Notes: generated by a model not told the origin, from the letters alone. DNA of 64,000 nt from Candidatus Hydrogenedentota bacterium (GCA_019637335.1 JAHBVV010000006.1:132235-196234); one strand, 5' to 3'; numbered from the stretch's first letter, positions 27,237 through 36,712 are shown. Translations and numbers: made by a program.

Positions 27237-28310
27237 ATGACCCCGCCCCGCTTCGGAAACGCCGCCGTCACCATCCAGGACGTCGCCGCCCGCGCCGGGG
27301 TCTCCAAAAAAACCGTCTCCCGCGTGATCAACGGCGAGTCCCACGTCACCCAGGCCACCCTCCGCAAGGTGCAGGACGCCATCGCCGAACTCGGTTACGT
27401 CCCCAACGTCTCCGCGCGGCGCCTCGCCAGTAAGCGCTCCCATGTCCTCGCCCTGGTCTACCCCGTTGAAGAGCCCCCCGGCTGGCTGACCCACGTCATG
27501 CAGGGCATCCTTCAAACCGCCGCCCCCCGAGGCTACGAACTCGTCATCCACCCCTGTGAACCCGGCGAAGAGGCCGCCCGGCGTTCCCTCCAGACCCTCG
27601 TCGGACGCGGCGGCGCCGACGGGCTCATCCTTCTGCCCCCCTTCGGCGGGAAGACCCCGTTCAACCTCGCCCTCCACGAAAGCGGGCTCCCCATCGCCTC
27701 GATCGAGCCTTCCGACCCCGATCTGCCCTGGCCCGCCGCCACCATCACCAATTTTCAGGGCGCCAGAGACATGACCGACTACCTGCTATCCCTCGGACAC
27801 ACCCGCATCGGCTTCGTACTCGGCGCCGCCGACTATCGCGGCACGTGGGATCGCTTCGAGGGCTTCAAGGCCGCCCTCGCCGAAGCCAACGTCGCCTTCC
27901 CCGAGGATCTCCTCGCAAGCGGCGACTACCATTTCGAGTCCGGACTCGCCGCCGGCCGCGCGCTCCTGTCGAAACGCCCCCGCCCCACCGCCATATTCGC
28001 CAGCAACGACGAAATGGCCGCCGGCGTCATGCAGGCCGCCGGCGAGCAAGGCCTCCGCATTCCCGACGACCTCTCCGTCGCCGGCTTCGACGACAGCGCC
28101 CTCGCCTGCCGCCTCTCCCCCCCGCTCACCACCATCCGCCAGCCCACCGCCGACCTCGCCGCGCGCGTCACCGAGGCCCTCATCGCCCGCATCAACAGCG
28201 AAGAAGCCCCCAGCGGTCGCATCGAAATGGAAACCACCCTCATCATCCGCGCCTCCACAGCTTGGGGACTGGCTCCCGAGCCGCAACCACCCCGGTCGCG
28301 AAAGCGGTAA
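27237..28310 (+). CDS. LacI-family transcriptional regulator
   Basis: The product is 357 residues. The N-terminal helix-turn-helix TIQDVAARAGVSKKTVSRVIN and hinge PNVSARRLAS are typical. The periplasmic-binding-protein-like ligand domain follows, with RPTAIFASNDEMAAGVMQAA and IPDDLSVAGFDDS. Genuine LacI homology ends at LIIRASTA. The final ~15 residues are encoded by a copy of the dispersed repeat also found at 1389-1650 and 35010-35400, an acquired extension. The regulator probably controls the neighbouring xylose-isomerase or oxidoreductase genes. Confidence 0.93.
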   Translation: MTPPRFGNAAVTIQDVAARAGVSKKTVSRVINGESHVTQATLRKVQDAIAELGYVPNVSARRLASKRSHVLALVYPVEEPPGWLTHVMQGILQTAAPRGYELVIHPCEPGEEAARRSLQTLVGRGGADGLILLPPFGGKTPFNLALHESGLPIASIEPSDPDLPWPAATITNFQGARDMTDYLLSLGHTRIGFVLGAADYRGTWDRFEGFKAALAEANVAFPEDLLASGDYHFESGLAAGRALLSKRPRPTAIFASNDEMAAGVMQAAGEQGLRIPDDLSVAGFDDSALACRLSPPLTTIRQPTADLAARVTEALIARINSEEAPSGRIEMETTLIIRASTAWGLAPEPQPPRSRKR

Positions 28311-28400
28311 AACGCACCTGATCGCGAGGGTGCCTGTACCCGCCTCAAAACTCCCATATTCGCACCTCGTTCCCCGCGCATCCACCCGGCCTCGCCTTCA

Positions 28401-28574
28401 CTATTCCGGCGATCTCTCGGGCGACTCGCTCAGCTCGCCCAAGGCCTCCATGTGCTTCTGCCGCCAGTAAGCCATCTCCTCCTCCAACGTCATACCCTTC
28501 GTCTCCTCGTAGATCCGCAACGCGCCGTCATGCATGAATTCCACGCAGTCGAACTTTTTTGTATCAGTCTTCAT
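28401..28574 (-). CDS. Small conserved-type protein, antitoxin-like (57 aa)
   Basis: A 57-codon frame begins at the ATG 28574 after GGAGGAG and ends at TAG 28401. The product MKTDTKKFDCVEFMHDG..., then ALRIYEETKGMTLEEEMAYW, resembles short acidic helical proteins that accompany type II toxin genes in many bacteria; I recall the pattern but cannot verify a family. No toxin gene lies nearby. A 21-codon frame overlaps its start. It is convergent with the LacI gene. Confidence 0.6.
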   Translation of the reverse strand: MKTDTKKFDCVEFMHDGALRIYEETKGMTLEEEMAYWRQKHMEALGELSESPERSPE

Positions 28575-28629
28575 AGTGAATCATCTCCTCCGGCGTGTGA
28601 ATCGCCAAGGCTCCGTATCCCTGCTTCAT
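28564..28629 (-). CDS. Possible 21-residue leader overlapping the next start
   Basis: ATG 28629 opens MKQGYGALAIHTPEEMIHYED, which stops at 28564, 11 bases inside the next gene. The Shine-Dalgarno of the 57-residue gene lies inside this frame. Coupled translation is the simplest reading. It may equally be the remnant of a longer gene. Confidence 0.3.
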   Translation of the reverse strand: MKQGYGALAIHTPEEMIHYED

Positions 28630-28887
28630 GTTTACTTCATTTTACAGTGAATTCTTGTCAAAGTGGACGAGTGCTTGAAATTCCAACTGACTATCGCCCG
28701 GCATCGGGTGACTGTCGCGGCGGCAACGTGCAAAGCGCCCCCACACCCGGTTTGACACCGGTGTCAGGATCTGATAGCGTGACCCCGCTGTGTTCGCCCC
28801 AACGGGGCAAATCTATCTTGGGTAACTCTCGCGCGCGCACGACATCCGTCCGCGCGCCTCCACCGCATGGAAAGGCATACCCCCACA

Positions 28888-29928
28888 ATGAGCGACAACA
28901 AAGGCTACCGCTTCTCGTTCGGCCCCTGGAACATCAACGAAGGCGGCGACCCCTTCGGACCGCAGGTCCGCCCCACACTTTCCTTCGCCAAAAAGCTCGG
29001 CCGCTACAAGGCCCTCGGCTTTGAGGGCGTCCAGTTTCACGACGACGACGCCGTCCCGGATCTCGAAGGCCTCTCCCCGAAACAACTCACCGAAAAGGCC
29101 GCCGAAATGAAGCAGGTCCTCCACGGCGAGGGCCTCGTGTGCGAATTCATCGCGCCCCGCCTCTGGGAGGACAAGCGCGGCATCGACGGCGGCTTCACCG
29201 CGAACGATCCCAAGGTCCGCGAATGGGCCTTCGACCGCGCGAAGAAATGCGCCGACATCGCCAACGCCCTCGACACCAACATGATCGTCCTCTGGCTCGC
29301 CCGCGAAGGCACCTACATCCGCGAAGCGAAGGACGCCATCGTCGCCTACCAGCGCATTCTCGAGCTCGTCAACGCCCTGCTCGACTACAACCCGAACATC
29401 GAAATCGCCATCGAGCCCAAGCCCAACGAGCCCATGGACCACGCCTACGTGCCCACCATCGGCCACGCCCTCGCCATCTCCGGCATGAGCAAGGACCCCG
29501 CGCGCGTCGGCGGCCTCATCGAGACGGCCCACGCCATCCTCGCCGGCCTCGACCCCTCCGACGAAATGGCCTTCGCCCTGGCCGCCGGAAAGCTCCTCAG
29601 CGTCCACCTGAACGACCAGAACGGCCTCAAGTTCGATCAGGACAAGTCCTTCGGCGCCGCAAACCTCCGCATGGCCTACAACCAGGTCCGCGTCCTCGAA
29701 CTCGCGGACTACGCCGCCACCGGACGTTTCGTCGGCCTCGACGTCAAGGCCATGCGCACCCAGCAGGGCGAATGTGTCACCGACCACCTCGCCAACAGCA
29801 GGAAAATCTTCCTGCACCTGGTGGACAAGGTCCGCAGCTTCGACAAGAACCTCGAAAAGAAGCTCATCGAGTCGCGCGACTACGAAGCCCTCGAAATGGC
29901 CGTCCTCGCCCACATCATGGGCCTGTAG
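28888..29928 (+). CDS. xylA: Xylose isomerase, class I-like
   Basis: The product is 346 residues from the ATG at 28888, giving MSDNKGYRFSFGPWNINEGG; the first in-frame ATG 21 bases up has a poorer context. The TIM-barrel motifs of the actinobacterial-type enzyme are all present: FHDDDAVPD (catalytic His/Asp region), DGGFTANDPKVR, IEPKPNEP, TIGHALAI, and HLNDQNGLKFDQDKSFG (metal-binding loop). It interconverts xylose and xylulose, and probably glucose and fructose, with divalent metal. Length is slightly short for class I. Confidence 0.9.
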   Translation: MSDNKGYRFSFGPWNINEGGDPFGPQVRPTLSFAKKLGRYKALGFEGVQFHDDDAVPDLEGLSPKQLTEKAAEMKQVLHGEGLVCEFIAPRLWEDKRGIDGGFTANDPKVREWAFDRAKKCADIANALDTNMIVLWLAREGTYIREAKDAIVAYQRILELVNALLDYNPNIEIAIEPKPNEPMDHAYVPTIGHALAISGMSKDPARVGGLIETAHAILAGLDPSDEMAFALAAGKLLSVHLNDQNGLKFDQDKSFGAANLRMAYNQVRVLELADYAATGRFVGLDVKAMRTQQGECVTDHLANSRKIFLHLVDKVRSFDKNLEKKLIESRDYEALEMAVLAHIMGL

Positions 29929-30435
29929 GGGACTGCCTCCCGCGTGTACGTGTGCCTGGTCGCGCAAGCGTCTTAGTGAGTGCGTAAAGCGGGTGGCTGT
30001 ACCCGGAGAAAATCGCATACAGTTTTAGACGCTTCTTCGGGGTACAGCTACCCTCGCCTGAGCGCTGGTTGCTTCGCGCTTACGCGGCCGAGCTCAATCC
30101 GGCTCGGGAAGCAGTCCCCCAGGGGACTGCCTCCGGCTGGCAAATGTACCCAACCCCGGAGCAACCAGCCCCAACCCAGCCGGTGGCCGCCCTGAAATTT
30201 CAAAGGGAGCCACGGGTGCCACCCTCAAGCTCTGCGGCTCCGCCGCAAAGGCTTGTGGGTGCGAGACTGCAGTAGAGCGCCAACAGTCAGAAGCAGCATT
30301 TCATCCTTAACGGCTGACGCAACGCGTCATGAAAAGTTGTACCCGGAGAAAAACCAAGTTGACGCCGCATCCCCGATCCGGCAGTATATCCAGATCACAT
30401 ACCGAACCTTTCCAAACCAATTGGAGAATATAACC
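29929..30435. repeat. Gene-free spacer with dispersed repeat pieces
   Basis: Copies of the GGACTGC...GTACCCGGAGAAAAT family are at 29931-30010 and 30335-30358. A palindrome GCAGTCCCC-CA-GGGGACTGC (30111-30130) is the same family as at 1379-1398. No promoter or operator stands out. The TTGGAGAATATAACC Shine-Dalgarno of the next gene ends at 30435. Confidence 0.6.
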
Positions 30436-31758
30436 ATGGCAGGAAATCGGACCTTATCGCGCAGGCGCTTTCTGCGCAATACCCTCGCCGCCACCGCCGG
30501 CGCGGCGGGCTTTCCCTACATCGTTCCCGCGTCCGCGCTCGGCAAAGACGGCCATGTCGCCCCCAGCAACCGCGTGGTCATCGCCTCCATCGGCGTCGGC
30601 GGGCAGGGCCGCTACGACACCATGGGCCTCATGAACGTTCCCCAGGCCCAGGTTGTCGCCGTCTGCGATGTGGACACCAACCACCGCAACCAGGCCAAAC
30701 AGATGGTGGAGGAATTCTACACCGCCAAAAACGACACGGCCTGGAAGGGCTGCGCCACCTACAACGACTTCCGCGAAGTCGTCGCGCGCCCGGACATCGA
30801 CGCCATCATGTGCGCCACGCCCGACTTCTCCCACGCCATCGTCAGCGTGGCCGCCGCAAAGGCCGGCAAGGACATCTACTGCGAGAAGCCCCTCGCCAAC
30901 TCCATCCCCGAGAGCCGCGCCATCTTCGACGCCGTCACCCGCTACCGGCGCGTACTCCAGACCGGCAGCCACGAGCGCTCCCGCGACAACGCGCGCTACG
31001 CCGCCGAGCTCGTCCGCAACGGGCGCATCGGCAAGCTCCACACCATCCGCGTGAACATGCCCATCGACAACCACGGCCCCATCGGCCCGCAGCCGGAAAT
31101 GCCGGTCCCCGAGGGCTTCGATTACGACCTCTGGCTCGGACCCGCCGCAAGCGCCCCCTACACCGAGAAGCGCTGCCATTTCTGGTTCCGCTATATCCTC
31201 GACTACAGCGGCGGCGAAATGACCGATCGCGGCGCGCACATCCTCGACCTGGCGCAGCTGGGCAACGGCACCGACCACACCACGCCCATTTCCGTCGAGG
31301 GCACGGGCGATTTCCCGAAAGATGGCCTCTTCAACACCGCCATGGCCTACAATTTCCGCTTTGAATACGCCAACGGAGTCCAGCTTCTGGGCGAGAGCGT
31401 CGGCCCCCGCGGCGTCAAATTCGAGGGCGAGGACGGCTGGATCTTCATCCACGTCCACGGCGGCGACCTGGAGGCAAGCAACCCCGCGCTCCTCAAGGAA
31501 GTCATCGGGCCCGACGAACTCCAGCTCGGGCGCAGCCGCGGCCACCACGAAGACTTCGTCAAGTGCGTGATCACGCGCGGCGAGCCCAAGGCCCCGGCCT
31601 ACGTCGGCCACCACACCGCCTGCATGTGCCACATGGCCAACATCGCCATGAAGCGCGGCCACAAGCTCCTGTGGGACCCCGCCACCGAACAGTTCACCAA
31701 CGATGACGACGCCAACCGCATGCTCATGCCCGCCATTCGCGGCACGTGGCAACTCTAA
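30436..31758 (+). CDS. Tat-exported Gfo/Idh/MocA-family oxidoreductase
   Basis: The product is 440 residues from the ATG at 30436 (GGAG upstream). Earlier in-frame starts lie in repeats. A Tat signal SRRRFLRNTLAATAG is followed by a Rossmann fold (VVIASIGVGGQGRYDTMG) and the family motif EKPLANSI (catalytic Lys region). The C-terminal dimerisation domain contains GGEMTDRGAHILDLAQLG, with an invariant His. Periplasmic members act on sugars or inositols, with NAD(P) as a tight cofactor. It is cotranscribed with the HEAT-repeat gene 24 bp downstream. Confidence 0.92.
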   Translation: MAGNRTLSRRRFLRNTLAATAGAAGFPYIVPASALGKDGHVAPSNRVVIASIGVGGQGRYDTMGLMNVPQAQVVAVCDVDTNHRNQAKQMVEEFYTAKNDTAWKGCATYNDFREVVARPDIDAIMCATPDFSHAIVSVAAAKAGKDIYCEKPLANSIPESRAIFDAVTRYRRVLQTGSHERSRDNARYAAELVRNGRIGKLHTIRVNMPIDNHGPIGPQPEMPVPEGFDYDLWLGPAASAPYTEKRCHFWFRYILDYSGGEMTDRGAHILDLAQLGNGTDHTTPISVEGTGDFPKDGLFNTAMAYNFRFEYANGVQLLGESVGPRGVKFEGEDGWIFIHVHGGDLEASNPALLKEVIGPDELQLGRSRGHHEDFVKCVITRGEPKAPAYVGHHTACMCHMANIAMKRGHKLLWDPATEQFTNDDDANRMLMPAIRGTWQL

Positions 31759-31781
31759 GCAACCCCCGGAAGGATCGGAAA

Positions 31782-34307
31782 ATGAACCAAACGATGCGAA
31801 TCTCCCGCGCGGTATTGTCGGCGCTGCTGGTGCTCGCGGCCGGGGTGGCGTACGCGCAAGACCTCGACCAGGGCCTCGAAGCCCTGAAATCCTACAAATT
31901 CGGTGACTCCCGCACGGCCCTCGCGCCCGTGGAAGCCGCCGCACTAAGCGCGAAAACGGACAACGCCCTGCGCGGCAAACTGGAGGCTTCCTTCATCGCG
32001 CTCCTCAAGAGCGATGCCGCCATCGACGCCAAACGCTTCGTATGCCGTCAACTCGCCGTCATGGGAACGCGCGACAGTGTTGATACCCTCGCCAGCCTGA
32101 TTGCGGATCCCGGCCTCGCCGACTACGCCCTCCGCGCACTCGTCGAAAACCCGAACCCCGCCGCCCTCGACGCCCTCGTCGCGGCCATCGACTCCGCGCC
32201 CGCGACGCAGAAAGTCGCGGTAATCAACGCCCTCGCCCGGAAAGGCGACGAACGCGCCGTAAAGCCCCTGACCGCCCTCCTCGATCACGCCGACCAGGCA
32301 CTGGCCCAGGCCGCCACCGCCGCGCTCGGCGGTATCGGCGGCTCCGGCTGCGCGCCGCTCTTCGATCGCCTCGAAGCCCGGGGAACCGCCGGTGGCGCCG
32401 TCCTGGCCGACGCCTGCCTCCAGTGCGCCTCCAGTCTCGACGCGAAAGGCCGCGAACAGGCCATAGGCGTCTATAACGCGCTCTACGAACCCTCCCAGCC
32501 GGGCCACATTCGCGCCGCGGCCCTGAGTGGCCTCGTCGCGCTGCAACCGGAAAAGGCCCGGGATTACGTCGTCGCCGCGCTGAACGAGTCTGATCCCAAC
32601 CTCGTGCTGGTCGCCTCCGGCTTCATCCGCAACCTCCCCGGCGAGGAAGCCACCGCAACCTTCGCCGGCATGCTCGCCGGCGCGGATCCGAAGACCCAGC
32701 TCCTGCTGATTGACGCCCTCGCCCATCGGGGCGAGCCGGGCGCCCTGGACGCCATCATGGCGGCGGCAAACGGCGAAAATGAGACCGTGCGCCTCGCGGC
32801 CCTCGCCGCCCTCGGGCGTCTCGGTACCCACGAAACCGTCCCCTTCCTCCTGGAACTCGCCGCGAACGCCTCCGGCGAGGCGCAGCGCACCGCCCGCGCC
32901 AGCATCGCCACCATCCCCGGCAACCAGGCCGACGTCGCCGCCCTCAAGGCCGCTCAAGAGGGCGCGGGCGCGGTCCAGCTCGAGGCCATTCGCGCGCTGG
33001 CGAGCCGCCGCGCGATCCGCACCTCCCCCGCCCTGCTCGATCTCGCCGCAACCGGCGAAGCCAATGTCCGCGCCGAGGCCCTTTCCGCCCTCCGTGTTTT
33101 GGCCGGTCAGGATGACATGGCCGCGCTGCTCGGAATCCTGGCCGACGCCGGCGACGACACCCAGCGCCGCAACGCCGCCCAGACCATTACGGATCTCGCC
33201 GGCCGCATCCCCGCGGACGACGGAAAAACCGCCCCGGTCGTGAATGCGCTCGCGGGCGCCCCGAACGACCCCACGCGCGCCGCCTTGATCGGGATTCTCG
33301 GCCGCATCGCCACCGATGAAGCCCTCGCTGTCGTGCGGGAGCAGGTCCAGGCCGCCACCGGACCCGTCCAGGTCGCCGCCGTCGAGGCGCTCGCCGCCTG
33401 GCCCGATACCCGCACCCTGCCCGACCTCAAGGCCCTCGCCGGCAACGCCGCGCACCCCGCGCGCGGCGCGGCCTTCGCCGGCTATGTCCGGCAGCTTCGC
33501 GCAGCCGGCGGCATGACGCCGGGCGAGAAGCTCGCGGCCTTCAGGGAAGCCGATGGCATGGCCCAGGGCGAACAGGAAAAGAAGTTGGTCGTCGCCGGAC
33601 TCGCCGAGGTCCCCTCGCTCGAAGCGCTCCAATACGTCGAAGCGCGCCAGCAGGACCCCGCCGTCGCCGCCGAAGCCACCCAGGCCGTCCTGCGCATCGC
33701 CGCAAGCATCAGCGGCGCGCACCGCGACGAAGTCGCCCGGCGCATGAGCACCTACCTCCAGCAGGACACCAGCGACGCCGTCAAGAAGCAGGCCCAAAAC
33801 GTCCTCGATGGCCTCGCCGCCTTTGAGGACTACATCACCGCCTGGCAATATGCCGGCCCGTACTTCGAGGAGGGCAAACCCTCCATGTCCTTCTTTGACA
33901 CCCCCTTCGCGCCGGAGACCGATCCCGCATCGGTAAACTGGTCCATCGCCCCCATGGGCCTCGACCGCGCCCAGCCCTGGAAAGTGCACCTGGCGCAGTT
34001 CATCGGCGGCGCGGAACGCGTGGCGTACCTCCGTACTACCCTCACCGCGCAAGCCTCCCGCGATGTCATTCTCGAAGTCGGAACCAACGACGGCTGCAAG
34101 GTCTGGTGGAACGGCAAGCTGATCGAGTCCCTCAACGTCGGACGCGCCTTCAGCCCCGGACAGGACCAGCTCCCGGTCGCCCTCAAGGAAGGCGAGAATA
34201 CCCTCATGATCGCCGTCTACCAGCACGGCGGCGACTGGGCCGCCGCGGCCCGCCTCCGCACCCACGACGGCCAGCCCGTAGCCGGAGTAACCCAGTCGGC
34301 GAAATAA
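31782..34307 (+). CDS. Secreted HEAT-repeat protein with C-terminal beta-sandwich module
   Basis: The product is 841 residues from the ATG after AAGGATCGGAAA, giving a proper signal peptide (VLSALLVLAAGVAYA). Residues about 60-690 are Ala-rich HEAT-type helical repeats (for example VRLAALAALGRLGTHETVPF and RRAIRTSPALLDLAATGE). The last ~130 residues form a beta-rich domain with DGCKVWWNGKLIES and GENTLMIAVYQHGG. That resembles the insert in the DUF1549/DUF1553 protein at 1783-4728 and could be a sugar-binding or scaffold module. HEAT repeats commonly mediate protein assembly. The partner is unknown. Confidence 0.85.
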   Translation: MNQTMRISRAVLSALLVLAAGVAYAQDLDQGLEALKSYKFGDSRTALAPVEAAALSAKTDNALRGKLEASFIALLKSDAAIDAKRFVCRQLAVMGTRDSVDTLASLIADPGLADYALRALVENPNPAALDALVAAIDSAPATQKVAVINALARKGDERAVKPLTALLDHADQALAQAATAALGGIGGSGCAPLFDRLEARGTAGGAVLADACLQCASSLDAKGREQAIGVYNALYEPSQPGHIRAAALSGLVALQPEKARDYVVAALNESDPNLVLVASGFIRNLPGEEATATFAGMLAGADPKTQLLLIDALAHRGEPGALDAIMAAANGENETVRLAALAALGRLGTHETVPFLLELAANASGEAQRTARASIATIPGNQADVAALKAAQEGAGAVQLEAIRALASRRAIRTSPALLDLAATGEANVRAEALSALRVLAGQDDMAALLGILADAGDDTQRRNAAQTITDLAGRIPADDGKTAPVVNALAGAPNDPTRAALIGILGRIATDEALAVVREQVQAATGPVQVAAVEALAAWPDTRTLPDLKALAGNAAHPARGAAFAGYVRQLRAAGGMTPGEKLAAFREADGMAQGEQEKKLVVAGLAEVPSLEALQYVEARQQDPAVAAEATQAVLRIAASISGAHRDEVARRMSTYLQQDTSDAVKKQAQNVLDGLAAFEDYITAWQYAGPYFEEGKPSMSFFDTPFAPETDPASVNWSIAPMGLDRAQPWKVHLAQFIGGAERVAYLRTTLTAQASRDVILEVGTNDGCKVWWNGKLIESLNVGRAFSPGQDQLPVALKEGENTLMIAVYQHGGDWAAAARLRTHDGQPVAGVTQSAK

Positions 34308-34551
34308 AGGCCCGACCCTCCTACCGGCGGCCCTGAACGCCGCCGGCTTGAAAAAAACGCCCCAATGACTGCCGGGCCCCAGGGCCCGGCAGTCCTTTCA
34401 GGAACTCAGGCATACCCGCCTGAGAAGCAGCGCAACCATGCCCGGAACACCCCGGAACTCCATCCCTTCATTCGCTCCACTCGCGTAGCCCCTCGTGTCC
34501 CTTCCGTCTCATCGGCCCTTCAGATCCCTCAGATCCCTCAGGTCCCTGCCG

Positions 34552-34735
34552 TTCCTGTAGTCCCTCATGTCCCTGTAGTCCCTGTAGTCCTTGTAGTCCT
34601 TGTAGTCCCTGTAGTCCTTGTAGTCCTTGTAGTCCCTGTAGTCCCTGTAGTCCCTGTAGTCCCTGTAGTCCCTGTAGTCCCTGTAGTCCCCAGTCAACTG
34701 TCAACTGTCAACTGTCAACTGTCAACTGTCAACTG
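34552..34735. repeat. Tandem 9-bp array followed by a 7-bp array
   Basis: About 15 copies of TCCCTGTAG, with TCCTTGTAG and TCCCTCATG variants, run to 34690. They are followed directly by six exact copies of TCAACTG (34694-34735). Both are simple-sequence arrays that could vary in copy number. The same units are dispersed in degenerate form at 27050-27165 and 12180-12210. Confidence 0.9.
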
Positions 34736-35009
34736 CCCTCCAGCCTAAGGCCTAAAAAAACTGCAACGCCCCATCCCTATTAATAGGTGATTGACGGGGA
34801 AACTTCGATCGCGTTTGCCACCTCGTCCCCTTTCAACGTTCAGACGCGGGCTCTGTACTGGCGGATTACCACTGGGCGTATGCCGGCTATTCCGCACCAC
34901 GATACTGCCAGACACCCCCGCGCGTCGTTAGTCTGACCCAAGGTTAAAACCGCCAATCACCCGCATAAGTCCGGCGCCGGACAACCTTCTTTAACCACAA
35001 CTGCAACCA

Positions 35010-35400
35010 CGGGGACTGGCTCCCGCGACAAAAACCACCCCAGCCGCGAAAGCGTCCCAAACCACCCCAGAATCGCGGGTGCCTGTACCCGCAGAAAAGC
35101 ACCCCCCGTGCCACCCGCACCCGCCCCAGGGACTGCGGCGCCCCATCACCCCGCGCCCCAAACCACCCCAAAATCGCGGGTGCCGCCAGGGGGGACTGGC
35201 TCCCGCGACGCCAACCACCCCAGCCGCGAAAGCGCCCCAAACCACCCCAGAATCGCGGGTGCCGCCAGGGGGGACTGGCTCCCGCGACAAAAACCACCCC
35301 AGCCGCGTAGGCGCCCCAAACCACCCCAGAATCGCGGGTGCCTGTACCCGCAGAAAAGCACCCCCCGCGCCACGCGCTCCCGCCCCAGGGACTGCGGCGC
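35010..35400. repeat. Dispersed-repeat cluster (CCACCCC / AATCGCGGGTGCC family)
   Basis: Four partial units carry GGGGACTGGCTCCCGCGAC, AACCACCCCAGCCGCG(A/T)A, CCCCAAACCACCCCAGAATCGCGGGTGCC. Two larger copies add CTGTACCCGCAGAAAAGCACCCCCCG and CCCCAGGGACTGCGGCGCCCCATCACC. The family also makes up 1312-1650 and the 3' end of the LacI gene. Confidence 0.85.
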
Positions 35401-35525
35401 CCCATCACCACGGGCGCCAACAGCCCACACGCGACCCCAAGCGAGCCCAACCAACCCACAACACCGCCAACCGGCGCGGCTGTCCCGTCGCCGGCCAGGC
35501 AACCCACGCCCCAAACGCTCCCAAA

Positions 35526-36626
35526 CTACATATCGTCAAGCGCCTCCAGACGCCCTTCCATAATAGCCGCCATCGGCTTCGTCACATCGATCCGCGCAAA
35601 AATGATCTTTGCGCTCGCCGTCATCGGAATCGCCAGCAACATCCCCGCGAATCCCCACAAAATGCCCCAGAAGATGAGAGACATCAAGACAACCACCGGG
35701 TGCAGACCGAGCGTGTCACCCATGATCTTCGGTTCCACCACACTCCCGATGACGAACTGAACACTGAGCGGCAACAGAAGCGCCAGGACGACCGTCACGT
35801 GGCTGACATCCGGCGTCAACAGCACAAACGGAAGCGGCAACACGGTCGCGACAATCGATCCGAGATTCGGAATGAAGTTCAGGATGAATGCGAAGGCCCC
35901 GAACGACATCGCGTAGCGCACGCCCAGAAAATGTAGCACCAGGAAAACGAGAAATCCCGTGGTGACGGAAGAAAGGACCTTTATTATAATATACTTCTGT
36001 ACTCGCGACTCGATCTCCCCTATCACGCCGCCCCGCGGCTTGGCCGGCGCGGTACTCCCCATCAGCAGAAACGCCGTAAACAAGAGCACGAGCAGGCCGT
36101 TCGACAACACCGAGAAGACGCTGGCGGAAAGCCGCCGCGCAATGCCGTTTATCGCGCCCTCCGGCAGCAGCAGCGTGGTCCGGAACCCCCCGGACCCTGC
36201 CGGCGGTGCGGGGGCGCCGTCCGACCCGGCGGTATTGGCCCCGGCGGTATTGGCGACCCCGATAAGGTTAACCAGCGTATTGATCGGTTTGGAATTCTCC
36301 GCCTGGCGCAACAGGCGCGTGAGTTGTTGCTCATACTCGCCCGCGCTATTCGCAAACTGCCCAACCGAAACCGAAATGAACGCGCCCGTGCCCAGCACCA
36401 CCAGAAAGCCGATCAGAAGCGTCAGCCCCAGCGCGATCGCGCGGCCCACCCGCAGCTTCCGCATCAGGAAGTTCACGACCGGCATCAGCACCAGCGCCAG
36501 AAACGCCGCCAGAATAAACGGCACCAGCACGATACGCAGAAGGTAAAGCGTCACCGCCAGCGTCACGATCGTCAAGATGGCCAGGCAGACCGTCTGGATA
36601 CGCAGTTCGTATTCGCTCTTCGTCAT
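35526..36626 (-). CDS. AI-2E family transporter (PerM/YhhT-like)
   Basis: The product is 366 residues with about eight hydrophobic segments. VLVPFILAAFLALVLMPVV lies near the N-terminus. The diagnostic FILNFIPNLGSIVATVLP and SVVEPKIMGDTLGLHPVVVL near the C-terminus match UPF0118 permeases. An Ala/Gly-rich insert NTAGANTAGSDGAPAP sits in the large central loop; its DNA contains a short direct duplication. Family members export signalling molecules or ions. The substrate is not predictable. Confidence 0.93.
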   Translation of the reverse strand: MTKSEYELRIQTVCLAILTIVTLAVTLYLLRIVLVPFILAAFLALVLMPVVNFLMRKLRVGRAIALGLTLLIGFLVVLGTGAFISVSVGQFANSAGEYEQQLTRLLRQAENSKPINTLVNLIGVANTAGANTAGSDGAPAPPAGSGGFRTTLLLPEGAINGIARRLSASVFSVLSNGLLVLLFTAFLLMGSTAPAKPRGGVIGEIESRVQKYIIIKVLSSVTTGFLVFLVLHFLGVRYAMSFGAFAFILNFIPNLGSIVATVLPLPFVLLTPDVSHVTVVLALLLPLSVQFVIGSVVEPKIMGDTLGLHPVVVLMSLIFWGILWGFAGMLLAIPMTASAKIIFARIDVTKPMAAIMEGRLEALDDM

Positions 36627-36666
36627 TTTCCGTTCACCGCCTGCTTACGGGCCGTTCAAAAATCCA

Positions 36667-36700
36667 GCGCGCCGCCCGCTCTCGTGACCGGGCGGCGCGC
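36667..36700 (-). terminator. Probable Rho-independent terminator (minus strand)
   Basis: Perfect 11-bp arms GCGCGCCGCCC / GGGCGGCGCGC with a 12-nt loop. On the minus strand they are followed after TGGA by TTTTTGA. It lies between the DUF805 gene and the AI-2E gene and would separate them. Confidence 0.65.
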
Positions 36701-36712
36701 CGTATTATCAAT

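Larger units (their letters stand above)
34308..35525. repeat. Repeat-dominated spacer
   Basis: No true gene is seen. 34366-34434 has the palindromes GGGCCC-type and CTCAGGCATACCCGCCTGAG. 34552-34690 is a tandem array of a 9-bp unit TCCCTGTAG/TCCTTGTAG, and 34694-34735 is six copies of TCAACTG. 35010-35400 holds nested copies of the dispersed ~75-bp repeat. Because the 9-bp array keeps all frames open, spurious long frames appear (VPV, GLQ, DYR repeats). Confidence 0.75.

Noticed and set aside
34365-34748. Open frames encoding VPVVPV, GLQGLQ and DYRDYR repeats
   Set aside because: A 9-bp tandem array keeps all frames open. No ribosome-binding site or conserved protein is evident.
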